64,000 bases of DNA, taken from positions 1 to 64,000 of the forward strand of contig CAJUFA010000011.1 of NCBI GenBank assembly GCA_910585725.1. The letters run 5' to 3'. Positions 6,161 through 14,511 of the stretch are shown one piece after another. The DNA is from an uncultured Dorea sp. Its GTDB lineage: Bacteria; Bacillota; Clostridia; Lachnospirales; Lachnospiraceae. The translations under genes and the position numbers were made by a program. Every line of letters starts with the position of its first letter. Position 1 is the stretch's first letter. Under the pieces are notes generated by a model that was not told the DNA's origin, ran no database searches, and saw only the letters and a list, made by a program, of their open reading frames with translations.

Positions 6161-8008
6161 ATGGCGAAACATACAAAGAATTATCATCAGAAAAAGTTTT
6201 CAATATTCATGCAGAAAAAGCTAGTATCGTTGTTTTTGGCGATTATACTAGCTTTTGTTATCTTAGTGCTGAGAATTACTTATATCAATGCCTCCAGCGG
6301 GGCGAGTTATACGAAGGTGGTTTTGGATCAACAGCAATACAACAGCAGGACTATACCCTTTAAGCGGGGGGATATTGTGGACCGTAACGGGACGAAGATC
6401 GCGACCAGTGAAAGGGTATATAACGTGATTCTGGATGTGGAAGTCATGCTCAGTGATAAGGATAATGTCGAGCCTACCATCCGCGTTCTAAATGAATGTT
6501 TTGGAATAGAGGAAGAGAAAGTCAGAAAAGTAATAGAAGAGAGTCCTTCCAGCAGATACAGTATTCTCCTGAAAGGGGTGAATTACGAGACAGCCCAGAA
6601 GTTTGAGAAGATTGACGAGGATGAAGAAAATTATCCGAACGTTGCGGGAATATGGCTCGAGGATGATTATATCAGAAGATATCCATATAATACATTGGCC
6701 AGCGACGTCATTGGCTTTACGGTGAACGGAAACCTGGGCAGTAATGGAATAGAAGCGGCTTATAATTCCATTTTAAACGGAGCAGACGGCAGAGAATATG
6801 GCTATCTGGACGAGGATTTAACGTTTGAACGGACAGTAAAAGAACCGGATAATGGAAATACGGTTGTGTCTACCATAGATCTTCAGGTACAGAGTATCGT
6901 GGAAAAACATATTCTTGCATTTAACGAAACATACAGAGACGGATTCACAACAGGAGAGGGAAGCAAGAACACGGCGGTTATCGTGATGAATCCCCAGAAT
7001 GGAGAGATTCTGGCGGAGGCGTCTTATCCTAATTATGACCTGAACCAGCCGAGAGATCTGACGAAGTATTATACGGAAGAAGAGATTGCCGCCATGTCGG
7101 ATGAGGATAAACTGAATAAGTATAATCAGCTTTGGAATAATTTCTGCGTCAGTGAATTCTACGAACCAGGATCTACATTTAAACCATTTACCATAGCGGC
7201 GGGTCTGGAAATCGGAACGCTGACCGGAGACGAGGGATATACCTGCGGTGGAATGCTCCATATCGGAGACCATGATATCCATTGCAGCAACCGTGACGGT
7301 CACGGTCCTCAATCATTGAAGCGGTCGTTGGAGAATTCCTGCAATGTTGCGTTAATGCATATAGGGCAGTCTATGGGAAAGGAGGAATTCTGCAGATATC
7401 AGAAACTCTTTGGATTTGGGGAGTATACGGGAATCGACCTCCCGGGAGAAGCGTTAGGACTATTGTATGACGTGGAAGATATGGACCCGGCAAGTTTGGC
7501 GACTAATTCCTTCGGGCAGAATTTTAATGTAACGATGACGCAGCTTTCGGCGTCATTCTGCGCGCTGATCAACGGCGGAAACTATTATAAACCGCATGTG
7601 GTAAGGCAGATCTGGGATGAGAACGGGAATCTGATTGAAAATAAGAATCCCGTATTGCTGAAGAGAACTATTTCAAAAGAAACCAGCGATATCGTCAAAG
7701 ATTATATGCTCGGAGTCGTTGAGGAGGGCACCGGAGCGAAAGCTGCGGTCGAGGGATATGATGTCGGCGGAAAGACCGGAACCGCGGAGAAGCAGCCGCG
7801 CGGTAATAAGAAATATCTGGTGTCGTTCATCGGGTATGCCCCCCAGGAGAATCCGGAGGTGGTCGTATACGCCGTGATCGACGAACCGAATGTTGCGGAA
7901 CAGGCGTCCAGCGCTTATGCTATGCAGCTTGCATCGGACATCATGAAGGAGATCTTTCCGTATCTTGGAATCAGCAAATCACCCGCAGAGGAGGAAGGCA
8001 CGGAATAA
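6161..8008 (+). CDS. Class B penicillin-binding protein (FtsI/PBP2B type)
   Basis: A 615-residue bitopic transpeptidase that cross-links septal peptidoglycan. One N-terminal membrane helix (about 20-42) is followed by the PBP dimerisation domain beginning RGDIVDRNG. The transpeptidase domain has its active Ser in STFK (338-341), SCN (393-395) and KTGT (538-541). No PASTA domain follows, unlike B. subtilis PBP2B and SpoVD. It lies 10 nt after ftsL with ribosome site AGGTGAA. A second class B PBP lies immediately downstream, so this one is probably the vegetative FtsI. Confidence 0.92.
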   Translation: MAKHTKNYHQKKFSIFMQKKLVSLFLAIILAFVILVLRITYINASSGASYTKVVLDQQQYNSRTIPFKRGDIVDRNGTKIATSERVYNVILDVEVMLSDKDNVEPTIRVLNECFGIEEEKVRKVIEESPSSRYSILLKGVNYETAQKFEKIDEDEENYPNVAGIWLEDDYIRRYPYNTLASDVIGFTVNGNLGSNGIEAAYNSILNGADGREYGYLDEDLTFERTVKEPDNGNTVVSTIDLQVQSIVEKHILAFNETYRDGFTTGEGSKNTAVIVMNPQNGEILAEASYPNYDLNQPRDLTKYYTEEEIAAMSDEDKLNKYNQLWNNFCVSEFYEPGSTFKPFTIAAGLEIGTLTGDEGYTCGGMLHIGDHDIHCSNRDGHGPQSLKRSLENSCNVALMHIGQSMGKEEFCRYQKLFGFGEYTGIDLPGEALGLLYDVEDMDPASLATNSFGQNFNVTMTQLSASFCALINGGNYYKPHVVRQIWDENGNLIENKNPVLLKRTISKETSDIVKDYMLGVVEEGTGAKAAVEGYDVGGKTGTAEKQPRGNKKYLVSFIGYAPQENPEVVVYAVIDEPNVAEQASSAYAMQLASDIMKEIFPYLGISKSPAEEEGTE

Positions 8009-8058
8009 TCTTCTCGGTTTGCGGGGAGAATCGATAGCTTATACAATATATGATTCAT

Positions 8059-8107
8059 AACCTTGCAAAGGCTATAATAAATTATAAAAAATAGCTTTTG
8101 CGAGGTT
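8059..8107 (+). promoter_or_regulatory. Hairpin over the ribosome site of the spoVD-like gene
   Basis: ACCTTGCAAAGGCT (8060-8073) pairs with AGCTTTTGCGAGGT (8093-8106) in 14 pairs, two of them G-U; one more A-T pair (8059/8107) extends it. The AT-rich loop is 19 nt. The 3' arm includes the GAGG that serves the ATG at 8116, and TTTTTG follows. It could hide the ribosome site or act as a weak terminator between the two PBP genes. Confidence 0.6.
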
Positions 8108-8115
8108 TTTGTATT

Positions 8116-9840
8116 ATGAAGAATAAGACATATAATAAGAAAAAGATCCTTGTTGTATTTGTCTGCGCAGCGGTGGTGATATTCACCTTAGTGGGGAGAC
8201 TCGTCTATCTGATGGTTTTTGATGCAAAATATTATCAGAAGAAAGCGGAAGCTCTGCATGAACGGGAGCGTGAGATCAAGGCTGCCAGAGGGGAGATCCT
8301 TGATGCAAAAGGGGAAGTACTGGCGACGAATAAGACGGTATGTACAATATCCGTGATCCACAGTCAGATCAGGGAACCGGAGAAGGTGATTAAGGCATTG
8401 GCGGAAGCGCTGGAGATGGATGAGGATACCGTACGCCGAAGAGTGGAGAAGGTTTCCTCAATGGAACGTGTTAAGACGAATGTTGATAAAGAGACCGGTG
8501 ATACGATTCGTAATATGGAATTAGACGGAGTGAAAGTGGACGAGGATTTTAAGCGGTATTATCCGCATAATGAACTGGCGTCTAAGGTTTTAGGATTTAC
8601 CGGCGGAGACAATCAGGGGATTATCGGGCTGGAGGTAAAGTATGAGGAGTACTTGAAGGGAGTAAACGGGACCATATTGACTACGACAGACGCAAGAGGC
8701 ATTGAATTGGAGGGCGTCGCGGAGGATCGGGTGGAACCGAAGGCAGGCCATACGCTCCAGATCAGCCTGGATTATAATATTCAGATGTATGCACAGCAGA
8801 TGGCGGAGAAGGTGATGGAAGAGAAGCAGGCGGAGAAAGTGGGGATCCTGCTTATGAATCCGCAGAACGGAGAAATACTTGCCATGGTCAATGTTCCGGA
8901 GTTCAATCTGAACGAACCGTTTACCCTGAATACGGATGGAGAGGAAGCAGACATGTCGGATGAGAAGCGGCAGGATGCATTGAACCAGATGTGGCGGAAC
9001 GGCTGTATCAACGATACTTACGAGCCGGGGTCTACGTTCAAGATCATTACGGCGTCCGCGTGTCTGGAGGAGGGGGCCGTAAAGCTTGAAGATCAGTTCA
9101 GTTGTCCTGGTTACCGGGTGGTGGAGGATCGTAAGATCCGGTGCCATAAGGTGGGCGGACACGGTGCGGAGACGTTCATCCAGGGGATTCAGAATTCATG
9201 TAATCCGGTATTCATTGATATCGGGCTTAGACTGGGAGTAGATGATTTCTATAAGTATTTCCGCCAGTTTGGCCTGATGGACATGACGGGGATTGATCTG
9301 CCGGGAGAAGCGGGTACGATTATGCATAAGAAAGAGAATGTAGGGATGGTGGAGCTTGCGACAATGAGTTTTGGACAGTCTTTCCAGGTAACGCCGATGC
9401 AGATGGCGACTACGGTCAGTTCTCTGGTGAACGGGGGAAGGAGAGTCACTCCTCATTTTGGTGTGAGAGTATTAGATGAAGAAGGAAAGGAAGTGAAAGA
9501 GTTCCGTTATGAGGAGAAGAAGAATATCGTATCAGAAGAGACATCTGCTACGATGCGCATGCTGCTTGAAAGCGTGGTATCCGAAGGATCTGGGAAGAAT
9601 GCTTATATAGAGGGATATAAGATCGGAGGAAAGACGGCGACCTCCCAGACGCTGCCAAGAAGCGCGAACAGATATATCTCTTCTTTTATCGGATTCGCGC
9701 CTGCGGATAATCCGCAGATTCTGGGAATGTGCGTTATCTATGATCCCCAGGGAGTATACTATGGAGGAACGATCGCGGCCCCGGTGGTGAAGAATATATT
9801 TGCGAGCATATTACCCTATCTTGGCATTGAAAAAGAGTAG
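8116..9840 (+). CDS. SpoVD-like class B penicillin-binding protein
   Basis: A 574-residue bitopic transpeptidase paralogous to the preceding gene. One membrane helix (about 12-34) is followed by the dimerisation domain (ARGEILDAKGEVLATN) and the catalytic domain with STFK (306-309), SCN (361-363) and KTAT (506-509). The third motif is KTAT instead of the usual KTGT. In clostridia the second class B PBP of the mra cluster is commonly SpoVD, for spore cortex; the name here is by position. There is no PASTA domain. I chose ATG at 8116, not TTG at 8098, because GAGG lies 11 nt before it. Separate control is likely given the hairpin. Confidence 0.85.
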   Translation: MKNKTYNKKKILVVFVCAAVVIFTLVGRLVYLMVFDAKYYQKKAEALHEREREIKAARGEILDAKGEVLATNKTVCTISVIHSQIREPEKVIKALAEALEMDEDTVRRRVEKVSSMERVKTNVDKETGDTIRNMELDGVKVDEDFKRYYPHNELASKVLGFTGGDNQGIIGLEVKYEEYLKGVNGTILTTTDARGIELEGVAEDRVEPKAGHTLQISLDYNIQMYAQQMAEKVMEEKQAEKVGILLMNPQNGEILAMVNVPEFNLNEPFTLNTDGEEADMSDEKRQDALNQMWRNGCINDTYEPGSTFKIITASACLEEGAVKLEDQFSCPGYRVVEDRKIRCHKVGGHGAETFIQGIQNSCNPVFIDIGLRLGVDDFYKYFRQFGLMDMTGIDLPGEAGTIMHKKENVGMVELATMSFGQSFQVTPMQMATTVSSLVNGGRRVTPHFGVRVLDEEGKEVKEFRYEEKKNIVSEETSATMRMLLESVVSEGSGKNAYIEGYKIGGKTATSQTLPRSANRYISSFIGFAPADNPQILGMCVIYDPQGVYYGGTIAAPVVKNIFASILPYLGIEKE

Positions 9841-9916
9841 GAAATGAAGTATACTAGAATATGTTTGAAATCTGGCGTTCATAAGAATGCTTAGAGATGG
9901 ATTGAGAGAAAACGAA

Positions 9917-9971
9917 GGAACCGTGAAGAAACGACAGGATAGTATGGCGTAGATTATTTCTTCACGATTCC
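9917..9971 (+). repeat. Long-loop inverted repeat upstream of mraY
   Basis: GGAACCGTGAAGAAA (9917-9931) pairs with TTTCTTCACGATTCC (9957-9971), 14 of 15 positions, around a 25-nt loop, 31 nt before mraY. No T-tract follows. It is probably an mRNA structure in the spoVD-mraY gap, perhaps affecting mRNA stability or termination. Confidence 0.55.
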
Positions 9972-10002
9972 TAAATAACGAAAGAGATGAAGAGGTGGAT
10001 GT

Positions 10003-10959
10003 ATGGATTATAAAGTATTTGTTCCGGTATTAATTGCATTCGTGCTGAGCGTGATCATGGGACCGTTGATTATCCCGGTACTTAGAAAATTAAAGATGGG
10101 CCAGACGGAACGTGAAGACGGTGTAAAATCGCATCTTAAAAAGGCCGGTACGCCGACGATGGGAGGTGTGATTATTCTTCTCAGCGTCGTTGTTACATCT
10201 GTGTTCTATATTAGAGATTATCCGAAGATTATCCCTATTCTGTTTGTTACGCTGGGATTTGGCCTGATCGGTTTTCTGGACGATTATCTTAAGGTAGTCA
10301 TGAGACGTTCTGACGGGTTGTATCCGAAGCAGAAGATGGCGCTTCAGATCGTTGTGACCGCGGTATTTGCATTTTATATGGTGAAATTTACAGATGTGTC
10401 CCTGGCTATGCTTCTGCCGTTTACCGGAGGGAAATACTGGAACGTAGGATGGCTTGCGATTCCTGTTATGTTTTTCGCTGTGATCGGAACCGTCAACGGA
10501 GTGAATTTTACAGATGGTCTGGATGGTCTGGCTTCCAGTGTGACCGTGCTGGTCGCTACTTTTTTTACGGTAGTCGCGATCGGGACAAAAAGCGGCATAG
10601 AGCCTGTCACCTGTTCAGTTGTAGGAGCATTGCTTGGTTTTCTTCTTTTTAATGTATATCCTGCCAGCGTGTTCATGGGAGATACGGGGTCTTTGGCGTT
10701 GGGAGGTTTCGTGGCGTCTACGGCTTATATGCTCCAGATGCCGATCTTTATTATCATTGTGGGAATGATCTATCTGATAGAGGTTTTATCCGTTATGATA
10801 CAAGTGACATATTTTAAGAGGACGGGCGGCAAGCGCATCTTTAAGATGGCGCCTATACATCATCATTTTGAGTTGTGCGGATGGTCGGAGACGAAGGTAG
10901 TGGCGGTATTTTCTATTGCCACGGCAATTCTTTGTCTGATTGGGTTGATGGCCATGTAG
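10003..10959 (+). CDS. mraY: Phospho-MurNAc-pentapeptide translocase MraY
   Basis: A 318-residue polytopic enzyme that moves phospho-MurNAc-pentapeptide from UDP onto undecaprenyl phosphate, making lipid I at the inner membrane face. About ten membrane segments. Catalytic and signature stretches are visible: KKAGTPTMGG, FLDDYLK, NFTDGLDGLA, FMGDTGSLALGG and the APIHHHFEL loop. The start at 10003 follows AGAGGTGGA. It is the normal neighbour of murD, 15 nt away. Confidence 0.97.
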   Translation: MDYKVFVPVLIAFVLSVIMGPLIIPVLRKLKMGQTEREDGVKSHLKKAGTPTMGGVIILLSVVVTSVFYIRDYPKIIPILFVTLGFGLIGFLDDYLKVVMRRSDGLYPKQKMALQIVVTAVFAFYMVKFTDVSLAMLLPFTGGKYWNVGWLAIPVMFFAVIGTVNGVNFTDGLDGLASSVTVLVATFFTVVAIGTKSGIEPVTCSVVGALLGFLLFNVYPASVFMGDTGSLALGGFVASTAYMLQMPIFIIIVGMIYLIEVLSVMIQVTYFKRTGGKRIFKMAPIHHHFELCGWSETKVVAVFSIATAILCLIGLMAM

Positions 10960-10974
10960 GAGGAAAGAAAGAGA

Positions 10975-12327
10975 ATGGAGATAGCGAAGAAAAAAGTTCT
11001 GGTATTTGGTTTGGGGATCAGTGGGATCGGAGCAGCCGGATTATTAGAAGAACAGGGAGCGGAAGTAGTGCTCTATGATGGCAATGAGAAACTTAAGGAA
11101 GAAGAGATTCGAAATAAATTAAAAGACGGAAGCAGAGCACAGATTATAATCGGAGCTTTTCCGGAGGAGCTTCTGGATTCACTGGACATCGTGATATTAA
11201 GTCCTGGAGTTCCCGCGGATCTTCCTCTTGTAAATCAGATGAGGGAAAGAGGGATTCTGATTACGGGCGAAGTGGAACTGGCTTTTGAGTCCGGAAAAGG
11301 AGATGTGCTGGCGATTACCGGCACGAACGGCAAGACGACGACGACGGCGCTTCTTGGCGAGATCATGAAGAATTACCAGGATGATGTGTTTGTGGTGGGG
11401 AATATCGGCAATCCATACACGACGGCGGCCGGTAAGATGGACGACGGCAGTATTACGGTTGCGGAGATGAGCAGCTTTCAATTGGAAACGATTCTTGATT
11501 TTCGCCCTAAAGTAAGCGCGATATTGAATTTTACACCGGATCATCTGAACCGTCATCATACGATGGAGGCTTATGTGAACGCCAAGAAGAATATTGCGAA
11601 GAATCAGACGGAGGACGATTATTGTATTCTGAATTATGAAGACAAGCTGACGAGAGAATTTGGCGAAAATATTAAGGCACAGGTTCTATATTTCAGCAGC
11701 CGGCGTAAACTAGAAAAGGGAATCTATCTGGCAGACGGCAGAATCATTTACCGTGACGAAGAGGTTACGGAGCTTTGCGATATCAAGGAGCTGAATCTGT
11801 TAGGGCTTCATAACTACGAGAATGTGATGGCCGCGGCGGCGATGGCTCTTGTGTACGGCGTACCGGCAGAGATCGTAAGGAAGAGTGTGAAAGCTTTTAA
11901 AGGAGTGGAGCATCGGATCGAATATGTGACGGAGAAGAATGGAGTTGCATATTACAATGATTCCAAGGGGACGAATCCTGACGCGGCGATTAAAGGAATT
12001 CAGGCGATGAACCGGCCTACCGTGTTGATCGGCGGAGGCTATGATAAGGATTCAGTCTATACAGAGTGGATTAACAGTTTTGAAGGAAAAGTTAAGAGAC
12101 TAGTCCTGGTGGGGGCTACGAAAGAAAAGATTGCAAGAGACGCCAGAACGTGCGGGTTCTATGATTATGTATTTGCAGACACATTTGAAGAGGCGGTGCT
12201 TGAGGCGGCGAAAGCGGCAAAGCCGGGAGATGCAGTCCTGCTGTCGCCGGCATGTGCAAGCTGGGGGATGTTCCCGAATTATGAGGTACGCGGAGAGAAG
12301 TTTAAAGAGATTGTAAATTCCTTGTAA
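10975..12327 (+). CDS. murD: UDP-MurNAc-L-alanine:D-glutamate ligase MurD
   Basis: A 450-residue cytoplasmic Mur ligase that adds D-Glu to UDP-MurNAc-L-Ala with ATP. The N-terminal Rossmann-like domain starts VLVFGLGISGIGAA. The ATP loop GTNGKTTTT has its Lys at residue 120. The central FTPDHLNRH and the C-terminal YNDSKGTNPDA and LLSPACASWGMF motifs are all present. It is full length, 13 nt before ftsW. Confidence 0.97.
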   Translation: MEIAKKKVLVFGLGISGIGAAGLLEEQGAEVVLYDGNEKLKEEEIRNKLKDGSRAQIIIGAFPEELLDSLDIVILSPGVPADLPLVNQMRERGILITGEVELAFESGKGDVLAITGTNGKTTTTALLGEIMKNYQDDVFVVGNIGNPYTTAAGKMDDGSITVAEMSSFQLETILDFRPKVSAILNFTPDHLNRHHTMEAYVNAKKNIAKNQTEDDYCILNYEDKLTREFGENIKAQVLYFSSRRKLEKGIYLADGRIIYRDEEVTELCDIKELNLLGLHNYENVMAAAAMALVYGVPAEIVRKSVKAFKGVEHRIEYVTEKNGVAYYNDSKGTNPDAAIKGIQAMNRPTVLIGGGYDKDSVYTEWINSFEGKVKRLVLVGATKEKIARDARTCGFYDYVFADTFEEAVLEAAKAAKPGDAVLLSPACASWGMFPNYEVRGEKFKEIVNSL

Positions 12328-12340
12328 GGAGTGGCGCAGA

Positions 12341-13423
12341 TTGACTCATTCTAATAACAGAAGGTATGATTATACGCTTCTTGCCGCGCTTGCGTTGCTG
12401 GTAATTATGGGACTTGTGATACTGTACAGCACAAGCGCTTATAACGGTGAAGTGAAGTTCCATGATTCGTTTTATTATCTGAAGAAACAGGTGTTTGCGA
12501 CAACGCTTGGAATAGCCGCGCTGTTTGTGGCGGCCAATATGGACTATCATGTGTGGAGGCATGTGGCGGTGCTGGGATATCTGACGGCGATACTTTTGTC
12601 TGTGGCCGTTCTGTTTATCGGAGATGAAATTAACGGGTCCAAAAGATGGTTGTCTTTGGGACCTTTTTCTTTTCAGCCGTCGGAATTTGCCAAAGTAGCT
12701 GTTATACTCTTCCTGGCGCATATGGTGACAAAGAATGTGAAAGATATAGGGAAGATGCGCACGATGATTAAGATCATGGCGCTTATCCTTCCTATCGTTG
12801 CGTTGGTTGGAGCCAGCAACTTAAGTACGGCTATCATCATTCTGGGAATCGCGGTCATCCTCATCTTTGTCGCCAGTCCGAAGTATGGTCAGTTCGTATT
12901 CATGGGACTCTTAGGAGTAGGATTTATGGCAATCTTCCTTGCGCTTGAGAGTTACCGTCTGGAACGGCTAGCTATCTGGAGGAATCCGGAGGCGTATGAA
13001 AAAGGATATCAGACTCTTCAGGGGTTGTACGCCATTGGTTCAGGAGGTCTCTTCGGCAGGGGATTAGGGCAGAGTATCCAGAAGCTGGGTTTCGTTCCGG
13101 AAGCTCAGAACGATATGATATTTTCTATCATATGTGAAGAACTGGGATTATTCGGCGCCGGTTTTATACTGATTCTTTTCCTGCTTTTGATCTGGCGGTT
13201 CTTTGTGATTGCGACGCATGCGGGGGATCTGTTCGGAGCGTTGATTGCGACGGGAGCCATGGGGCATATGATGATCCAGGTAATCTTAAATATAGCAGTG
13301 GTCACGAATACGATTCCTAATACGGGAATTACGCTGCCTTTCATAAGTTACGGCGGTACCTCTGTCGTATTTCTCCTTGTGGAAATGGGGCTTGTCTTAA
13401 GTGTGTCGTCTCTGGTAAAATAG
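12341..13423 (+). CDS. ftsW: FtsW/SpoVE-type SEDS protein
   Basis: A 360-residue SEDS lipid II polymerase with about ten membrane segments and a very short cytoplasmic N-terminus. Conserved blocks: ILYSTSAY, GSKRWL, FQPSEFAKVAVI, GYQTLQGLYAIGSGGLFGRG, QNDMIFSIICEELG, TGITLPFISYGG. Its place after murD is that of ftsW or spoVE. The start is TTG at 12341, about 8 nt after AAGGAG; the next in-frame ATG lies well inside the first helix. In many relatives murG follows, but here divIB does. Confidence 0.92.
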   Translation: MTHSNNRRYDYTLLAALALLVIMGLVILYSTSAYNGEVKFHDSFYYLKKQVFATTLGIAALFVAANMDYHVWRHVAVLGYLTAILLSVAVLFIGDEINGSKRWLSLGPFSFQPSEFAKVAVILFLAHMVTKNVKDIGKMRTMIKIMALILPIVALVGASNLSTAIIILGIAVILIFVASPKYGQFVFMGLLGVGFMAIFLALESYRLERLAIWRNPEAYEKGYQTLQGLYAIGSGGLFGRGLGQSIQKLGFVPEAQNDMIFSIICEELGLFGAGFILILFLLLIWRFFVIATHAGDLFGALIATGAMGHMMIQVILNIAVVTNTIPNTGITLPFISYGGTSVVFLLVEMGLVLSVSSLVK

Positions 13424-13450
13424 GGGAAAAGAGACTGGGAGTATAAATAT

Positions 13451-14281
13451 ATGGAAAGATATCAGGAAAGGGAGAAAGTACGAAGGGAAAAGCGGGAAGG
13501 AAGAAGCGACCGGGAAAATCACAGGAAAAGACCGAAGAAAAAGTCGCACAAAGTGTATGCATTTTTCGTTTTGTTATTAGGATGTGTTATTATTGGAGTT
13601 ACATTCTTCCTGTTATTCTATGTTCAGAAAATTACTGTAAGCGGTAACGAGTATACGACGGATCAGGAGATCATCGAGTCGGTACGAAGCGACAGGTATT
13701 CTGTAAATTCATTATATATTTTGGGAAAATATGCTCTTGAAAAAGGCGAAGTACTGCCGTGTCTTGAACAAATGAAAATCCGTATGAAAGCGCCATGGAG
13801 CCTTAAAGTGACCGTAAAAGAGAAGCCTATCGTCGGGTACATACGAAACGGGGAGAATTACGACTATTTTGATAAAGAAGGCATGATTGTATTCGAGTCT
13901 CTTACATTGCTGGAAGGTATTCCATATGTTGAAGGAATTGATGTGGGGGAGATCAAATTATATCAGTATCTGAAGAGTGATGATACAAGAATATTTGAAC
14001 AAATTCTGGAGACTTCAAAGGAAGTGGCAAAGTACGGACTGACATCGGCGAAGATTATCTGCGAGGGAGATGAGATCTGTCTGGATATAGGAAGTATCAG
14101 GGTATGCCTGGGGAAGAATGTGTCTGCAGAACAGATTGCGCAGATTCCGCCTATTCTTGAAAAGCTGGGGGACAGGGCGGGAAACCTGCACCTGGAGAAT
14201 TATTCTGAGACGGCGGGAACGATTACATTTGAGGCGGCAGAGACGGAAACCGGTGAAGGCCAGCCGCCGGCGGTACAGTAG
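13451..14281 (+). CDS. divIB: Cell division protein DivIB/FtsQ
   Basis: A 276-residue bitopic division protein. A strongly basic cytoplasmic tail of about 35 residues is followed by one membrane helix (about 38-60). A POTRA domain beginning KITVSGNEYTTDQEIIES and a beta domain with KEKPIVGYI and the DKEGMI turn come next. It joins FtsL and DivIC in the FtsQLB-type complex that activates septal synthesis. The last 20 or so residues are acidic and low in order. Start ATG at 13451; the ribosome site is weak. Confidence 0.9.
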   Translation: MERYQEREKVRREKREGRSDRENHRKRPKKKSHKVYAFFVLLLGCVIIGVTFFLLFYVQKITVSGNEYTTDQEIIESVRSDRYSVNSLYILGKYALEKGEVLPCLEQMKIRMKAPWSLKVTVKEKPIVGYIRNGENYDYFDKEGMIVFESLTLLEGIPYVEGIDVGEIKLYQYLKSDDTRIFEQILETSKEVAKYGLTSAKIICEGDEICLDIGSIRVCLGKNVSAEQIAQIPPILEKLGDRAGNLHLENYSETAGTITFEAAETETGEGQPPAVQ

Positions 14282-14395
14282 TATCCGCCGCTATAGCGGT
14301 GAATCTTTGCGAAGATACAAACGTATTGTAATAACGGTTTACGGGCGGAGTTTAACGATATAGCAAAGAAAAATAAGAAAAATGAAGAAATTCTA

Positions 14396-14424
14396 TTGAT
14401 ATTTTATACAAAAGTCTTTATTAT
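14396..14424 (+). promoter_or_regulatory. ftsZ promoter
   Basis: TTGATA (14396-14401), 17 bp, TATTAT (14419-14424), in the 230-nt AT-rich gap before ftsZ. Two TATAAT sequences (14474, 14481) lie downstream without good -35 partners, so further start sites are possible. Confidence 0.5.
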
Positions 14425-14511
14425 ATAGTATATATGGCAAAAAGGACATTTCATTTGCTTTATGTATGGGATGTATAATATATAATAAGGATAACAAAGG
14501 AGGAGAAACCC

